A DNA stretch of 64,000 nucleotides from Gigaspora margarita (Eukaryota; Glomeromycota; Glomeromycetes; Diversisporales; Gigasporaceae). The DNA lies in NCBI GenBank assembly GCA_009809945.1, contig WTPW01000409.1, positions 200,442-264,441 of the forward strand. Reading direction: 5' to 3'. The notes below the pieces were generated by a model that ran no database searches, had not been told where the DNA came from, and saw only the letters and a list, made by a program, of their open reading frames with translations. Of the stretch, positions 44,396 to 54,734 are shown piece after piece (the first letter of the stretch is position 1; each line of letters starts with the position of its first letter). Position numbers and translations under genes: made by a program.

Positions 44396-45544
44396 CAGTC
44401 GCTTCTCTCTAATCTGGCCCTCTATATACCAAACTCTTGATAATCTGAACTAAAACTTTCAGAACAAATATTTTTATTTATTTACTTTGGATATACCAAA
44501 TTAATATAATAAATTTTGTAATCCAGATCTGAACACAAATTATAATATTTTATTTAAATAAATTTATTTTGTATTACAAATAAAAAATTTAAGGCACAAC
44601 AAAGGGTAGCTTATTTTCAAATTTATAACAATAAATAAATAAATATGTTGTATTACCATATGTTCCAAAAATATGCTACATTTTTTGCCCAATTTGGGAC
44701 ACAAAAAATCAGAAGTAGCTTATAAAGTGATTTTTGGTCAATCAATTATAATCACTACATAGTAAAGTTATAATTTTACTATGTTAATCGATTATAAATG
44801 CTTAAGTAAACTTATTCTAAAGATCAAAATACATATATTCTGAAATTTTTATATAATAGAACTATATTTTATTATTTGACTTTTAATTTTTACATTCAAC
44901 AAATATGTTTTTTTNAAAAAAATTAATTTTTTATATTGAATGTAAAAATTAAAAGTCAAATAATAAAAAGTTAACTAATTTATATGAAAATTTCAGGATA
45001 TATGTATTTTGATTTTTAGTATAAGTTTACTTAAGCACTCATGATCGATTTATATAGTAAAATTTAAAGTAAACTTATTCTAAAGATCAAAATACATATA
45101 TTCTGAAATTTTTATATAATAGAACTATATTTTATTATTTGACTTTTAATTTTTACATTCAACAAATATGTTTTTTTNAAAAAANTTAATTTTTTATATT
45201 GAATGTAAAAATTAAAAGTCAAATAATAAAAAGTTAACTAATTTATATGAAAATTTCAGGATATATGTATTTTGATTTTTAGTATAAGTTTACTTAAGCA
45301 CTCATGATCGATTTATATAGTAAAATTTTGCTTTACTATGTAGTGAGTATAATCAATTGTGAAAGTAGCTTATTTTCAGAACTAGCTTATTTTCAGGTCA
45401 CATGAGGTTAATTTATTGGTTACTCTTTATATACCAAATTTCTTTTAGTATTTGGTTTAGAAAGAAAAATTTTGTATTCCGGACTTTCTCTATACCAAAC
45501 AAAATCTCTTGGAACAACCTGTTCGGATAAGAGAGAGGCAACTG
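44396..45544. mobile_element. Third pogo-like element, TA-flanked
   Basis: CAGTCGCTTCTCTCTAATCT at the left and GGATAAGAGAGAGGCAACTG at the right, with TA at 44394-44395 and 45545-45546. It contains a GTAGCTTATTTTC-family foldback. Confidence 0.8.
44606..45402. repeat. Foldback element, GTAGCTTATTTTC family, copy 3, with 261 bp internal duplication
   Basis: GGTAGCTTATTTTC at the left and GTAGCTTATTTTCAG/AGCTTATTTTCAGG at the right. Units 44806-45066 and 45067-45327 appear identical, each with an N at the centre of its hairpin. Confidence 0.75.
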
Positions 45545-45599
45545 TATAAAACTATCTCTATAATAATATATTGGATTGTTAAGAATCCATGGCTACAGT

Positions 45600-46060
45600 G
45601 CAGTGCAAAGATCTTTGCAGTTAGTTTCTGGGCTTCATGAGTGTATGGGTGGTGCAAGGGCTATTAGTAGCAATTTGTGGGCTCTATAGCTGTAGTAGTA
45701 GTGCAAGGACTCTTATTAGTGCATAGTTAGGCTCGTAGCTATAGTTAGTATTGGCAATTTTACTGGCCAAATCAAATTTTTTGGCCTTAGCTAGCCAATG
45801 GCCAGCCAAGACCATTGGCCAATAGCCAAACTTGCCAAAAGTTTCTGATTTATATAATATTAGCCAATTATATTATGAGCTTTGCTTATATAAATATTTG
45901 GCCATTTCGGTCAAATTATTTTTTTGCCTTTTTTGGCTATTGGCCTTAGCCATTGGCCGGCCAAGTAGCCAAGTGACAACACTGGCTATAGTGGTAGTAT
46001 AAGAACTCTTATTAGTGAATAGTAGACTCCATAGCTACAGTAACAGTGCAAAAACCTAAA
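45600..46060. repeat. Diverged tandem repeat of about 60 bp, split by a hAT element
   Basis: Units contain GGCTC..TAGCTATAGTAGTAGT, GTGCAAGGACTCTTATTAGT and GCATAGT. The array resumes after the element at 45985. Confidence 0.65.
45746..45984. mobile_element. hAT element (239 bp) of TTGGCCA repeats
   Basis: Starts TAGTATTGGCAA and ends GTGACAACACTG, flanked by GCTATAGT on both sides (45738-45745, 45985-45992). The body is made of GCCAATGGCCA-like palindromic words. Confidence 0.87.
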
Positions 46061-46289
46061 ATAGATACTGCTGAATGACCACAAATTCTTTTTTTAGTTA
46101 TATAGATATACATTAGCTATTTTTTTATATTTGGTTTCATGTAGTAGATAGGGTGCAGTTTAGGGGTTTAGGAAGTTTGGGTTCAAGAGGTTAGTAGTTT
46201 ATGCTTTTGACAGGTTGGAAGAATAATTGGTATGAGTACAAATAATTTGAAGCTTTCATTATAGGTATTGAGATTTTGAGTGAATAGCA

Positions 46290-47370
46290 AACCTATTTAA
46301 TATTATCAAAATAGCTAATTGAGCAATAATAATTTACAGTAAACTATCACAATAGTCAGTAAGTTATGTAATGAAATTTATTACATTAATTTCTAATTCG
46401 AATATAAACTACAAACAAGTTTTGTGATAAATGTTTTGTGCCATACTATGATAGAAATTAAGAAAGTTGATTCCAAAACCAACTAATTTAACTACATTCT
46501 ACAATATCAAGTATTTTGTTTGTTTCTCATTTTTGGTATGGTGTATAACTACAAAAAATGTATATTGCATATTAGGAGCCCTATACAATATTTTTACAGC
46601 TTTTACCTTTTTTTGCATTTGTTTTATTATGCATTTAGCAACTAGACTGTTGTTCTAAAGGCCAATATTTGATCAATAACTGTAATTCTAGAAGGTTATA
46701 CTGTCCAGTATTCTTGGTTTGCTAACTAGCTAATTATATATATTTATCATACTTTTATCACCAATCAGATTATTAATAGCAAAATTATCTCATACTCATG
46801 TATAATAGATGATTCAAGACAAAAGCTGCCTTGATACTTACATAACAAGACAGAAATTATGATATAAGTTGCATTAAGTCTTGTAACAAGATTTTTAAAC
46901 AATAGAAATTGTGACTGTTAATTTCAATACATACATACTGTGTCATTGCAATCATGACAGAAATCATGACTGCAATTTCAACACAAACTAACTTAACTAT
47001 ATACTGTAATTGCAAATAAATTTTACAGTAAATTCTGATAGAAATCATGACTGTTAATTCCAATACAAACTAATTCAATACATATTGTGTGTACCACAAT
47101 AGGTTATAAGTTTCATAACAAAATTTTTACAGTAATTTCTGATAGAATTTATGACTATATTTCTGATATATACTAACTAAACCTTAACCATATACCATTT
47201 GTATCATCACAATAGTCAGTAAGTTTTGCAAAAAATATTTTATAGCAAATATTATAGCAATTTTAATCAAAAACTAATCCAATCTAATTGCATAATATGC
47301 ACTACAATTGTCATTATTTTTTGCAACAAGATTGTTTACAATAAATAATAATATTGTAGAATTCGCAATG
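46290..47370 (-). repeat. Diverged satellite-like array (inverted relative to 39.3-41.4 kb)
   Basis: Repeated ATGACTGTTAATT(T/C)CAATACA, TTTTACAGTAA(T/A)TTCTGATAGA and CACAATAGTCAGTAAGTTTT words are the complement of the forward array's unit. Confidence 0.55.
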
Positions 47371-47463
47371 TTGACACCTGCTGATCTCAGCCCATTAGCT
47401 GGGTGGATGGGCAGGTCAGCCTTTGACTAATGATGCTGACAAATGATGAAATATTTGTTATAG

Positions 47464-48143
47464 TCTGGTGCAAAAAGATTTGTACCTCAAACAGCTCTGA
47501 TTAAAATATTTTTTGTACTATTTAATTTTTAATTTTTTTAATTTATTATAATCATTAGGTTATTAGATTAATAAAAATAAAATTATTTTGATTATTTTAT
47601 TGATAAAATAAAAAATTTATTAATAGTAACTTTTTTTAAAAATATTTACTATATAGTTTACTATAGTAATTTATATATATGTATATAGTAATAAAATCAA
47701 ATGTTCAAGCTTTAAAGCTTAATTTCATCACAACTAGTAATTCAATTTTGCTCAAATTTTAACCATATCTTTATCATATGCACATCAATGCAATTGCATA
47801 GTACAAACTCATAAAACTGCATATTGGTTGCAAAATCAGTTAAAACATCTTTTTTTTCAAAAAAATTTTCTTTTTTTTCAAAAAAATTTTTTCTTTTTTT
47901 TTCAAAAAATTTTTTCTTTTTTTTCAAAAAAATTTTTCTTTTTTTTCAAATACAGTGAATTTATATGCTTAATTATTAAAATAAAACAATGTTAAACCAA
48001 TAAAAATTTATAATAAGTTAAATTAAAACCTATTTTATTTGATATTAAAAAATTTTTAATAATTAATCAGAAATATAAAAACTTTTACTTAGAGTCAAGT
48101 TTATGAAATTTTTTGAAGTACAAATCTTTTTGCACCAGACCAT
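47464..48143. mobile_element. MITE with GTCTGGTGCAAAAAGATT ends
   Basis: GTCTGGTGCAAAAAGATTTG, continuing TACCTCAAA, and the inverse TTTGAAGTACAAATC, continuing TTTTTGCACCAGAC. At 47846-47952 a tandem TTCTTTTTTTTCAAAAAAAT run makes a poly-Lys frame on the minus strand that is not a gene. Confidence 0.82.
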
Positions 48144-48149
48144 ATTGAT

Positions 48150-49050
48150 GAATGATAAAACCATTTATCAGGTGATTTCTAACTGACAAATTAATGATTG
48201 ATAAAACCTATAATAAAACATATGACGAAATCTGATGAGTTATATTCATATAAGATAGAGTTAATTACCACACTTATAAAAATTAAGAAGTGTTTTAATA
48301 ACGATGATGATAAGTGCTAAAAACAAAAGATGTTTTAACAGAACAGGCAATAATGCACAATTAATAATAGTGATAGAGAATCACAATAGGTTGCATAACA
48401 ATATATACATCTTAAGATGCCATTACATTATCTTATCCATTGTGATTTTACTTATTAGTGAATAAAAATCAAAAAAATGGGGATAACTAAAGCCATATAC
48501 CTGCATGTTTTTTTTGAAATTTTAGTTAAACTTCATGTTAGAGCTTGTTTAGATTAAGGTCAGAGCTAAGGTTAGGACTAATATAAGTAAAATTGCCTTT
48601 CTGACATTTTTTTATTAATGTCTCAAGATAGGTTTAGATTACTGTTTTTATGTTTTTGCATTTTTTTTGTTTTTGACTTCTTCAGGATGATCCGTGTAAA
48701 CAAATTTCGTGACTCCAGTTAGTTGAATTACATAAAATGTTCTTTAGACAACTCCCAAAACAGGAAAATTAAATTTTGTAAATAAACAAAGCACGTAAAG
48801 ATAGAATTTTAGGGTTAGGGAGGCTATAACAATAGATTGGTGCTCATTATATGTAAAATTTCGTTCCCGTCATTTTTAATTAGTGCGCCAAAATCGATTT
48901 AAACATTGGTTTTCAAGTATTTTCACTCTTCTTTCTTTCGCACATGTTCGGAATCTATGTCGGGCTGATCCGGAATCGACAAAAATAAACACGTGCTCAT
49001 TCAAAAGGTTTAGTGTATCCAAAAATCATTATATAGAAGCTTGTTGTTTA
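48150..49050. other. Spacer at the edge of the CpG-depleted block
   Basis: No gene seen. CpG sites are almost absent before about 48.7 kb and frequent after it. TTTTAGGGTTAGGG near 48810 is a telomere-like motif. Confidence 0.45.
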
Positions 49051-49062
49051 ATTAATGGCTGA

Positions 49063-49240
49063 ATCGGTTGCCAATGTTTCATCAATCGTTAGAGGTTTCG
49101 CCAAGGGTTTCGTCAATTCGTCATAGGTTTCAGTAATTCGTCATAGGTTTCATCAATTCGTAATAGGTTTCATCAATCATCAGGGATTTCATCAATCGTC
49201 AAGGTTTCGTCATGACGAAACCATGACGACTTCATTCGTC
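49063..49240. repeat. Minisatellite, GGTTTCATCAATTCGTCATA
   Basis: About seven diverged 20-24 bp units, ending in GGTTTCGTCATGACGAAACC, a perfect 20 bp palindrome. Confidence 0.8.
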
Positions 49241-50159
49241 ATCGCAAAAATAATTTCGTCAGGCATCATTACCCTTGACTCATATCCCTGCAGGTATGCC
49301 CGGCAGGGATATAGTTAAATTTTTTTCGTTAATAGAATTTCATTGTATAACTTATATTTGTTAGTTAAATCACGTGTAGAACATTCTCAAGTTAGTGCTT
49401 GCAGTCGATAATCATTGACTTTTTAGTCGATAATTATAAATTCAACTAGTCAATTAGGAGTTCTAGTTTAAAGTTCTTTTCATTGATTAAAGCACTGATT
49501 ATGTTAGTAAACCACCATCATACATTATCACTTTTAATTCCAACTACGAAAAAATAACCCGATAGGTCCTCTTATTGCCGGTGATCTACCGAGCCTTCTT
49601 ATAACCACTTCTTATTCACAGATATAGTAGATCCTCTATATATATGCATCACACGCACTCTTCCTACTAATAGTAATTTATGTATGTGTGCATATGATGT
49701 GTTGATACTTACTAAAGTCGATTTTTTGAGATCATTATCTCAAGTACCTCAATAGTGTAATTTTTAAGAATTATGGTGTAATTCTAACTATTTTCATATT
49801 GAAAAGATCAAATTATAAGACTATTTTGCATTCTTGTTTGACTGAAAAATTTTTTAACAATACGATCAGCCCGATCGACCGGGCCGATTATTTTTGGCAG
49901 TCGGATCGGCCCAAGAATTGGCATCAGCCTGTATCACTAATTCGCAACTTAATTTCAACGCAAAATGTATAAACAAAATCTTGCATTTGATTGGGCGTTA
50001 ATAATCTATGATTATCACATGTTAATGCGTTGTGCTAGTGTAATAACATACTGGAACAAAACAGGTGAGATGTTCCGAATTTACGTCGATTCTGAAGTAA
50101 CACATGTATTATCTGTCGATTTTCATTATCACAACTTTTACGCATACTGTGTAACACCA

Positions 50160-50690
50160 TAGTCGTTTGTAATTTTTTGTAACAAATTTTTTACAATAAG
50201 AATAATTTCAATACATACGTATTCCACCGCGTTAGTAATACAACCACATATTGTGTCATTGTGATAGCTCATAAGTAGAGTTGCTAAATTTCATGTAAGT
50301 AACGTGTAATTTACTGACGTAAATTACACTGTATTTTAAATCGTAAGGTATGTAAGTTATATGCATATAAACTCAAAATAACTCAAAATTTATAAAAATT
50401 TGCCCTAAATTATACTATGATTTGGTTTCAACGGATCATTTGTTTATCCATTGAGGCTGGGTCAAGTTGATGTTAAAGCTGGTAGAAATTATCATATAAT
50501 TTGGCAGTTATAATACCTATATTGTAACTTACATATTAGCCCAGGTAACTTACCATGTAAAGTATGTTGTCAAGTAAGTTATAACAATCCTACTCGTAAG
50601 CTTTGTAATATAATTTTACAGTAAATCAGAAAAAATTATAATAATTACAATACAATCTAATTCATAGCTAATACAGTAAAGTATTGCTGG
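50160..50690 (-). repeat. Satellite-like units, CpG-bearing copy
   Basis: Words such as TTTTACAATAAGAAT, ATTTCAATACATACGTATTC and TTGTGTCATTGTGATAG relate to the array at 46.3-47.4 kb, but CpG sites are retained here. Confidence 0.4.
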
Positions 50691-50917
50691 TGAAATGATG
50701 AATTATAAGAATTAAAAAATAATAAAGAATCTTTAAATAAATGGTCTTAAAATTCATTCCTAATATTTTGCAATATAGCTCACTGCATTTGCCTGCATTT
50801 GCCGAGTGTTTCTTATTAAGATTTTAACCTGGCTTATGATAAAGCTAATTAAAATTTCTCGGCATAAAAAAATAGAACTGACTTCGAACTTTACCCATAA
50901 TTTCTTCAAACCAGCAT

Positions 50918-51262
50918 AAGGCCACGCAAAGTAATTTTTCGTTTTGCATAACCCGCCAGCCCAATATTTCCGAAATTTTTTTTTTTAAATTCCTATTGTG
51001 CCAATTCCATTTTTTCATTTCATTTTTCCGGTGTCACCCGATGATGACCGGAATTACCCGATAGGTCCGATAAAAAAACAAAATTTTCTGATTTCATGTT
51101 ATGCAAACCGAAGAACTAACTTTGCTGACCTTAGATGTGAACATGTAAATTAATTTAGGTCTTTTTTTTTAAAAAAAAAATAAAAAAAAATAAATCCGAC
51201 CTGCCGACCGGAATTTTGAAACACTAGGTTATACAAAACGAAAAATTAACTTTGCGTGGCCT
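50918..51262. mobile_element. MITE with AGGCCACGCAAAGT ends
   Basis: AAGGCCACGCAAAGTAATTT, then TTCGTTTTGCATAACC; the right end is its inverse with few changes (GGTTATACAAAACG ... ACTTTGCGTGGCCT). The interior has several CCGACC/CCGGAATT words. Confidence 0.85.
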
Positions 51263-51373
51263 AATCTTAAAAGTGCTCGAATCATCTAATCGAGTTTACT
51301 CATAAATTTATGTTCCTGGTTTCGCGTGACAACGTCGCGCAGCTACCTTATTGTCTAGGGTTATTGCACAGTT

Positions 51374-51702
51374 CACTAAAAGTTATTTACTAGCTAATTC
51401 ATTTTCCGACGCCGTAATGCCGACATGCTATTTCATCGACAGCGCATTCTTTTGATAAGTATATCCGACATAACATGTTTTTGACAGTCCTTTTCTTAGA
51501 CAAATCATTCCCCCAACAAATATTTCCTGACATTAATTCTAACTAACACTAACTCTAAATTGGCCAACCCTAACACTGAATCAGGCCAATTTTACGTCAA
51601 GAAACGATCGTCGGAAAAATGTCTTGTCTAAGAATGGATTGTCGAAAACATGTAATGTCGAACACATGTTTTATCAAAAAAATGTGCTGTAACTTTCAGT
51701 GA
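51374..51702. mobile_element. Foldback MITE of CCGACA-type repeats
   Basis: CACTAAAAGTTA at the left and TAACTTTCAGTG at the right are inverted. The interior has TTCCGACG, TATCCGACATAAC and TTTTTGACAGTC, with complements GTCGGAAAAATG, GTCGAAAACATG and GTCGAACACATG. Related in style to the TTTCACCGACA family. Confidence 0.6.
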
Positions 51703-51709
51703 ATCGAGT

Positions 51710-52670
51710 GACAACGTTATCTAGCAATTCAATACTCATTTTGAAAAAAACAAAATGCAAATACAAAGATGGATCATGTAGGAGGGAGGATGCAGACTGA
51801 CCAAATTGAACACTAAACCTGTAGAAGAATTCCTGAACTTAATATAAATAGTCTTAGGTCGAATTTCATCTTATGAATTTTGGATTGTTGACTTCGATTG
51901 TCTCATATTTGTTAAGTGCGAAAGCTTTTAGTTACTCATGGTTACCTACGTGTTAAATACATCCAACTTGAGATATTATACTCGCATGTTAAGAGATATT
52001 CGACATGAGATATAATAATCATGTTAAATACATTCGATTTGAGATATAATGCTTACATGTTAGATACATTCGAGATGGTATCTATTCACTTTTAAATATG
52101 AAGGTAACATTAAAGAGCTTAGCATATTCCGTTGACTCCGTGCAAACGTGACAGAGAAAGTTGTTACTCAAATAATGATAAATAATGAGGCGGCAAATAT
52201 TTGTAAGAGTGAGTTATTTCGCAATTTAGGTTGATTTTGAATTGATTACGTCATTAATTTTTCACCGATTTAGGAATAACTTATCAATTCTTAATTCAAT
52301 TAAATTATTTAACTCTATTATACTATGAACTAATAAAAATTAGAACTCAGAATTAAAAATATAGATTATACTACAAATATATTGCGTACTATATATGCCA
52401 TATTCATTATATTAATTCATATGTTCTTTAATGGATCGTACGAGTTGACTATTAAGTCAACTGATCGAAGAATAAGATAGCGCTCACATAATCACGGGCA
52501 CATGCCATATCAGACCCAATCAAATCGCAATTCTGACCCCGCCATCAAAAATGTCGAAGCACAGTGTCACGTAGTCACTCAGACTATCGTGTCTTTGTGG
52601 GGTTTTGCTACTGAACTTCACTCGCTTGGCAGTACGATGACTGACGTATCGTTCAGGTACTACCACCGAT
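51710..52670. other. Spacer, possible end of a larger inverted-repeat element
   Basis: GCAATTTAGGTTGATTTTGA near 52216 is approximately inverted at TTTGAAATCGACCTAAATTG near 54348, so 52.2-54.4 kb may be one element. No gene recognised. Confidence 0.35.
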
Positions 52671-52680
52671 AAGATATTCA

Positions 52681-52760
52681 CACAGATAAGTTTATTCACT
52701 AAGAGATATACGATTGTTAACACAGATAAGTTTATTCACTAAGAGATATACGATTGTTAA
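52681..52760. repeat. Exact 40 bp tandem duplication
   Basis: CACAGATAAGTTTATTCACT, then AAGAGATATACGATTGTTAA, occurs twice head to tail. Confidence 0.9.
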
Positions 52761-53600
52761 CACAAAGTTATTTTATTATTAGAAGAGAAGCTCCCTGTTA
52801 ATTATTATTTTCGCTTCGCTTATATACATTCTTTGACTCTCATTATTTACATCATAAATCGGTCATACGACTTTGACTCTTATATCACTACATATTTCAT
52901 TATGCATCATACTATACTCATTGCTCATGCAATCATTATACTAATTTCTAATGAATCACGATTACCCGCGTACCCGATCACTGATCACATGGGTACCGAA
53001 AACCACATGACACAAAGTTACGTAAGGTTACACAAACCGCCAATCATACACACGCATGATACATATCAACCAATCGCATGCATAGCAGCCACAGCAGCAA
53101 TGCAGATCCCAATGTGTAACAAGCCATCAATTCATCACATAGATACCAACTCTCTCCCAGAAAACATTCCAGAAAAAATTCTATTTTTGCCCACCCAACC
53201 CGCCTCAAACAAGAAAGAAAGGGACCCTGATATGACAGCCACATGATTCTGACATTTCCACAGCCGGCCTGCTTCGGCAGGCGGGAAACCACCGGTTGAC
53301 AAGCATCTTGACTTTGTTCACCTATTTTCTACCTGGTCTGTTACAGTAACTCTCAGCGCAATAACCATTGCTATTTTTCGGGAATATTCACTGTTTCAGC
53401 ACCTATAAATGTATATACAGTATTACCTCTATACTCCTGTACCGCTTGCTCATACGTACAATACTTAATAATTATCTCCAGCTTCTTAATTAGCTGGCTT
53501 CCAGCCATAAACAAAGTGCGAGCCAATGTTTTTCAAAATAAATATAGTCAATGCTTAACTGCACTTAAAAATACAAACGAATCACATGCCGAATTTTAAA
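52761..53600 (+). other. GC-richer island, possible LTR; tail matches the window's right end
   Basis: 52950-53350 is visibly richer in C and G than its surroundings. A CCTATAAATGTATA box lies near 53403. The tail AAATAAATATAGTCAATGCT, then TAACTGCACTTAAAAAT (53535-53590), recurs at 63934-63990. A 137-codon frame (52833-53246) has unusual His/Thr/Pro-rich composition; I do not recognise it and regard it as doubtful. An LTR or retroelement end is the simplest explanation. Confidence 0.4.
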
Positions 53601-54660
53601 TATTGGATAACTCATAATTTTAAAATTATTTATATTGTTATAATTAAAAAACCTCAACAATTAAGCCAATTAAAAAACCTAGGGACTATTTTTATAAGAT
53701 AATTTGTGCTGTGCTCCAAGTAACGATGCATGCTAGTCAAGGCAAAATAGTCAAGACAAAAACCTGGTGAAGGATTTTTTTTCACTATACTTATGCTTTT
53801 TTTAATGATAATAAATTTTAACATGCATTAAAAAGATTTGTATGTGGTATTTTTTTATCAGTAGTTGATGACGCCATTCATGAATAGAGTGTTTTAAAAG
53901 CTCATTAACCCTGAAATTATTCAAAACATAAAATTAGATGTTAATTCAAGTGAAACTGATATTACATTTTTGCAAGAAAAAGAGGAGTGGTAGACTCAAA
54001 AGAAGTAATTTACTATGTAAAAGATGTTGTGAGTGCGTTCTATGTAATAATGTAAAAATTGTTCAAATTTTTAATCATGTGAATTTTTACTGTTGTGCTT
54101 TTTTTTATTGTTTATGATGTTTTTTTTATTTAAATTTATAAAGCAGTTTTTTTAATATAACAGCAATTTTTATATATATATTTTTTAATTCTTTATATAA
54201 AATTTTATATAAATTTTTATTTATGAAACGAGCGTTTATGATAAGTAAATTATTAATGGCCATATAATTCTTATCACTTGGTCATATAATTTTATCTTTT
54301 TAATTTTTCACCGATTGAGAAATAATTTGCGTCGTTTCAGTAGATCAATTTGAAATCGACCTAAATTGTGTACAATTCTAGATAGATACTACTTTTATGG
54401 CATGTATATGCGTAATAAAAAGTATTGAATAGTTTTTGATTAAAGATTACCGAAGAAAATCATTCTCTCGGTAAAACTATTCTGGTAATAATTCATATCG
54501 GAACCTAACGACGATGATATGATATTATTAAATCATACGGTAGATCTTGGCGGTTTAAATTAATATGCGCCAATTTAAAACTTACGTTAAACAACAAATT
54601 TCATTTAAAAAAAGACCTACAAAGTAACAATTATACAGTAAATAGAGATGACTTTAGGTG
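53600..54660. other. Spacer upstream of the protease gene
   Basis: AT-rich. A broken frame near 53930-54000 (PEIIQNIKLDVNSSETDITF) may be an old gene remnant. No promoter element could be assigned. Confidence 0.35.
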
Positions 54661-54734
54661 CTTGTACCACTTACTTAACGTTATAAAAAGCAGAAAATTA
54701 AAATCTTTTTATTATTGCATTATTTCTAGTAATT

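Noticed and set aside
47380..47460. Possible hammerhead-like ribozyme (CTGCTGATCTC...GATGAAAT)
   Set aside because: The conserved core CTGANGA and GAAA could not be placed with three supporting stems.
47742..47927. Poly-Lys/Phe frame on the minus strand
   Set aside because: It is produced by a tandem TTCTTTTTTTTCAAAA run inside a MITE.
53044..53292. Minus-strand 82-codon frame with Cys and Trp
   Set aside because: It overlaps the GC-richer island antisense to another doubtful frame; no recognisable motif.
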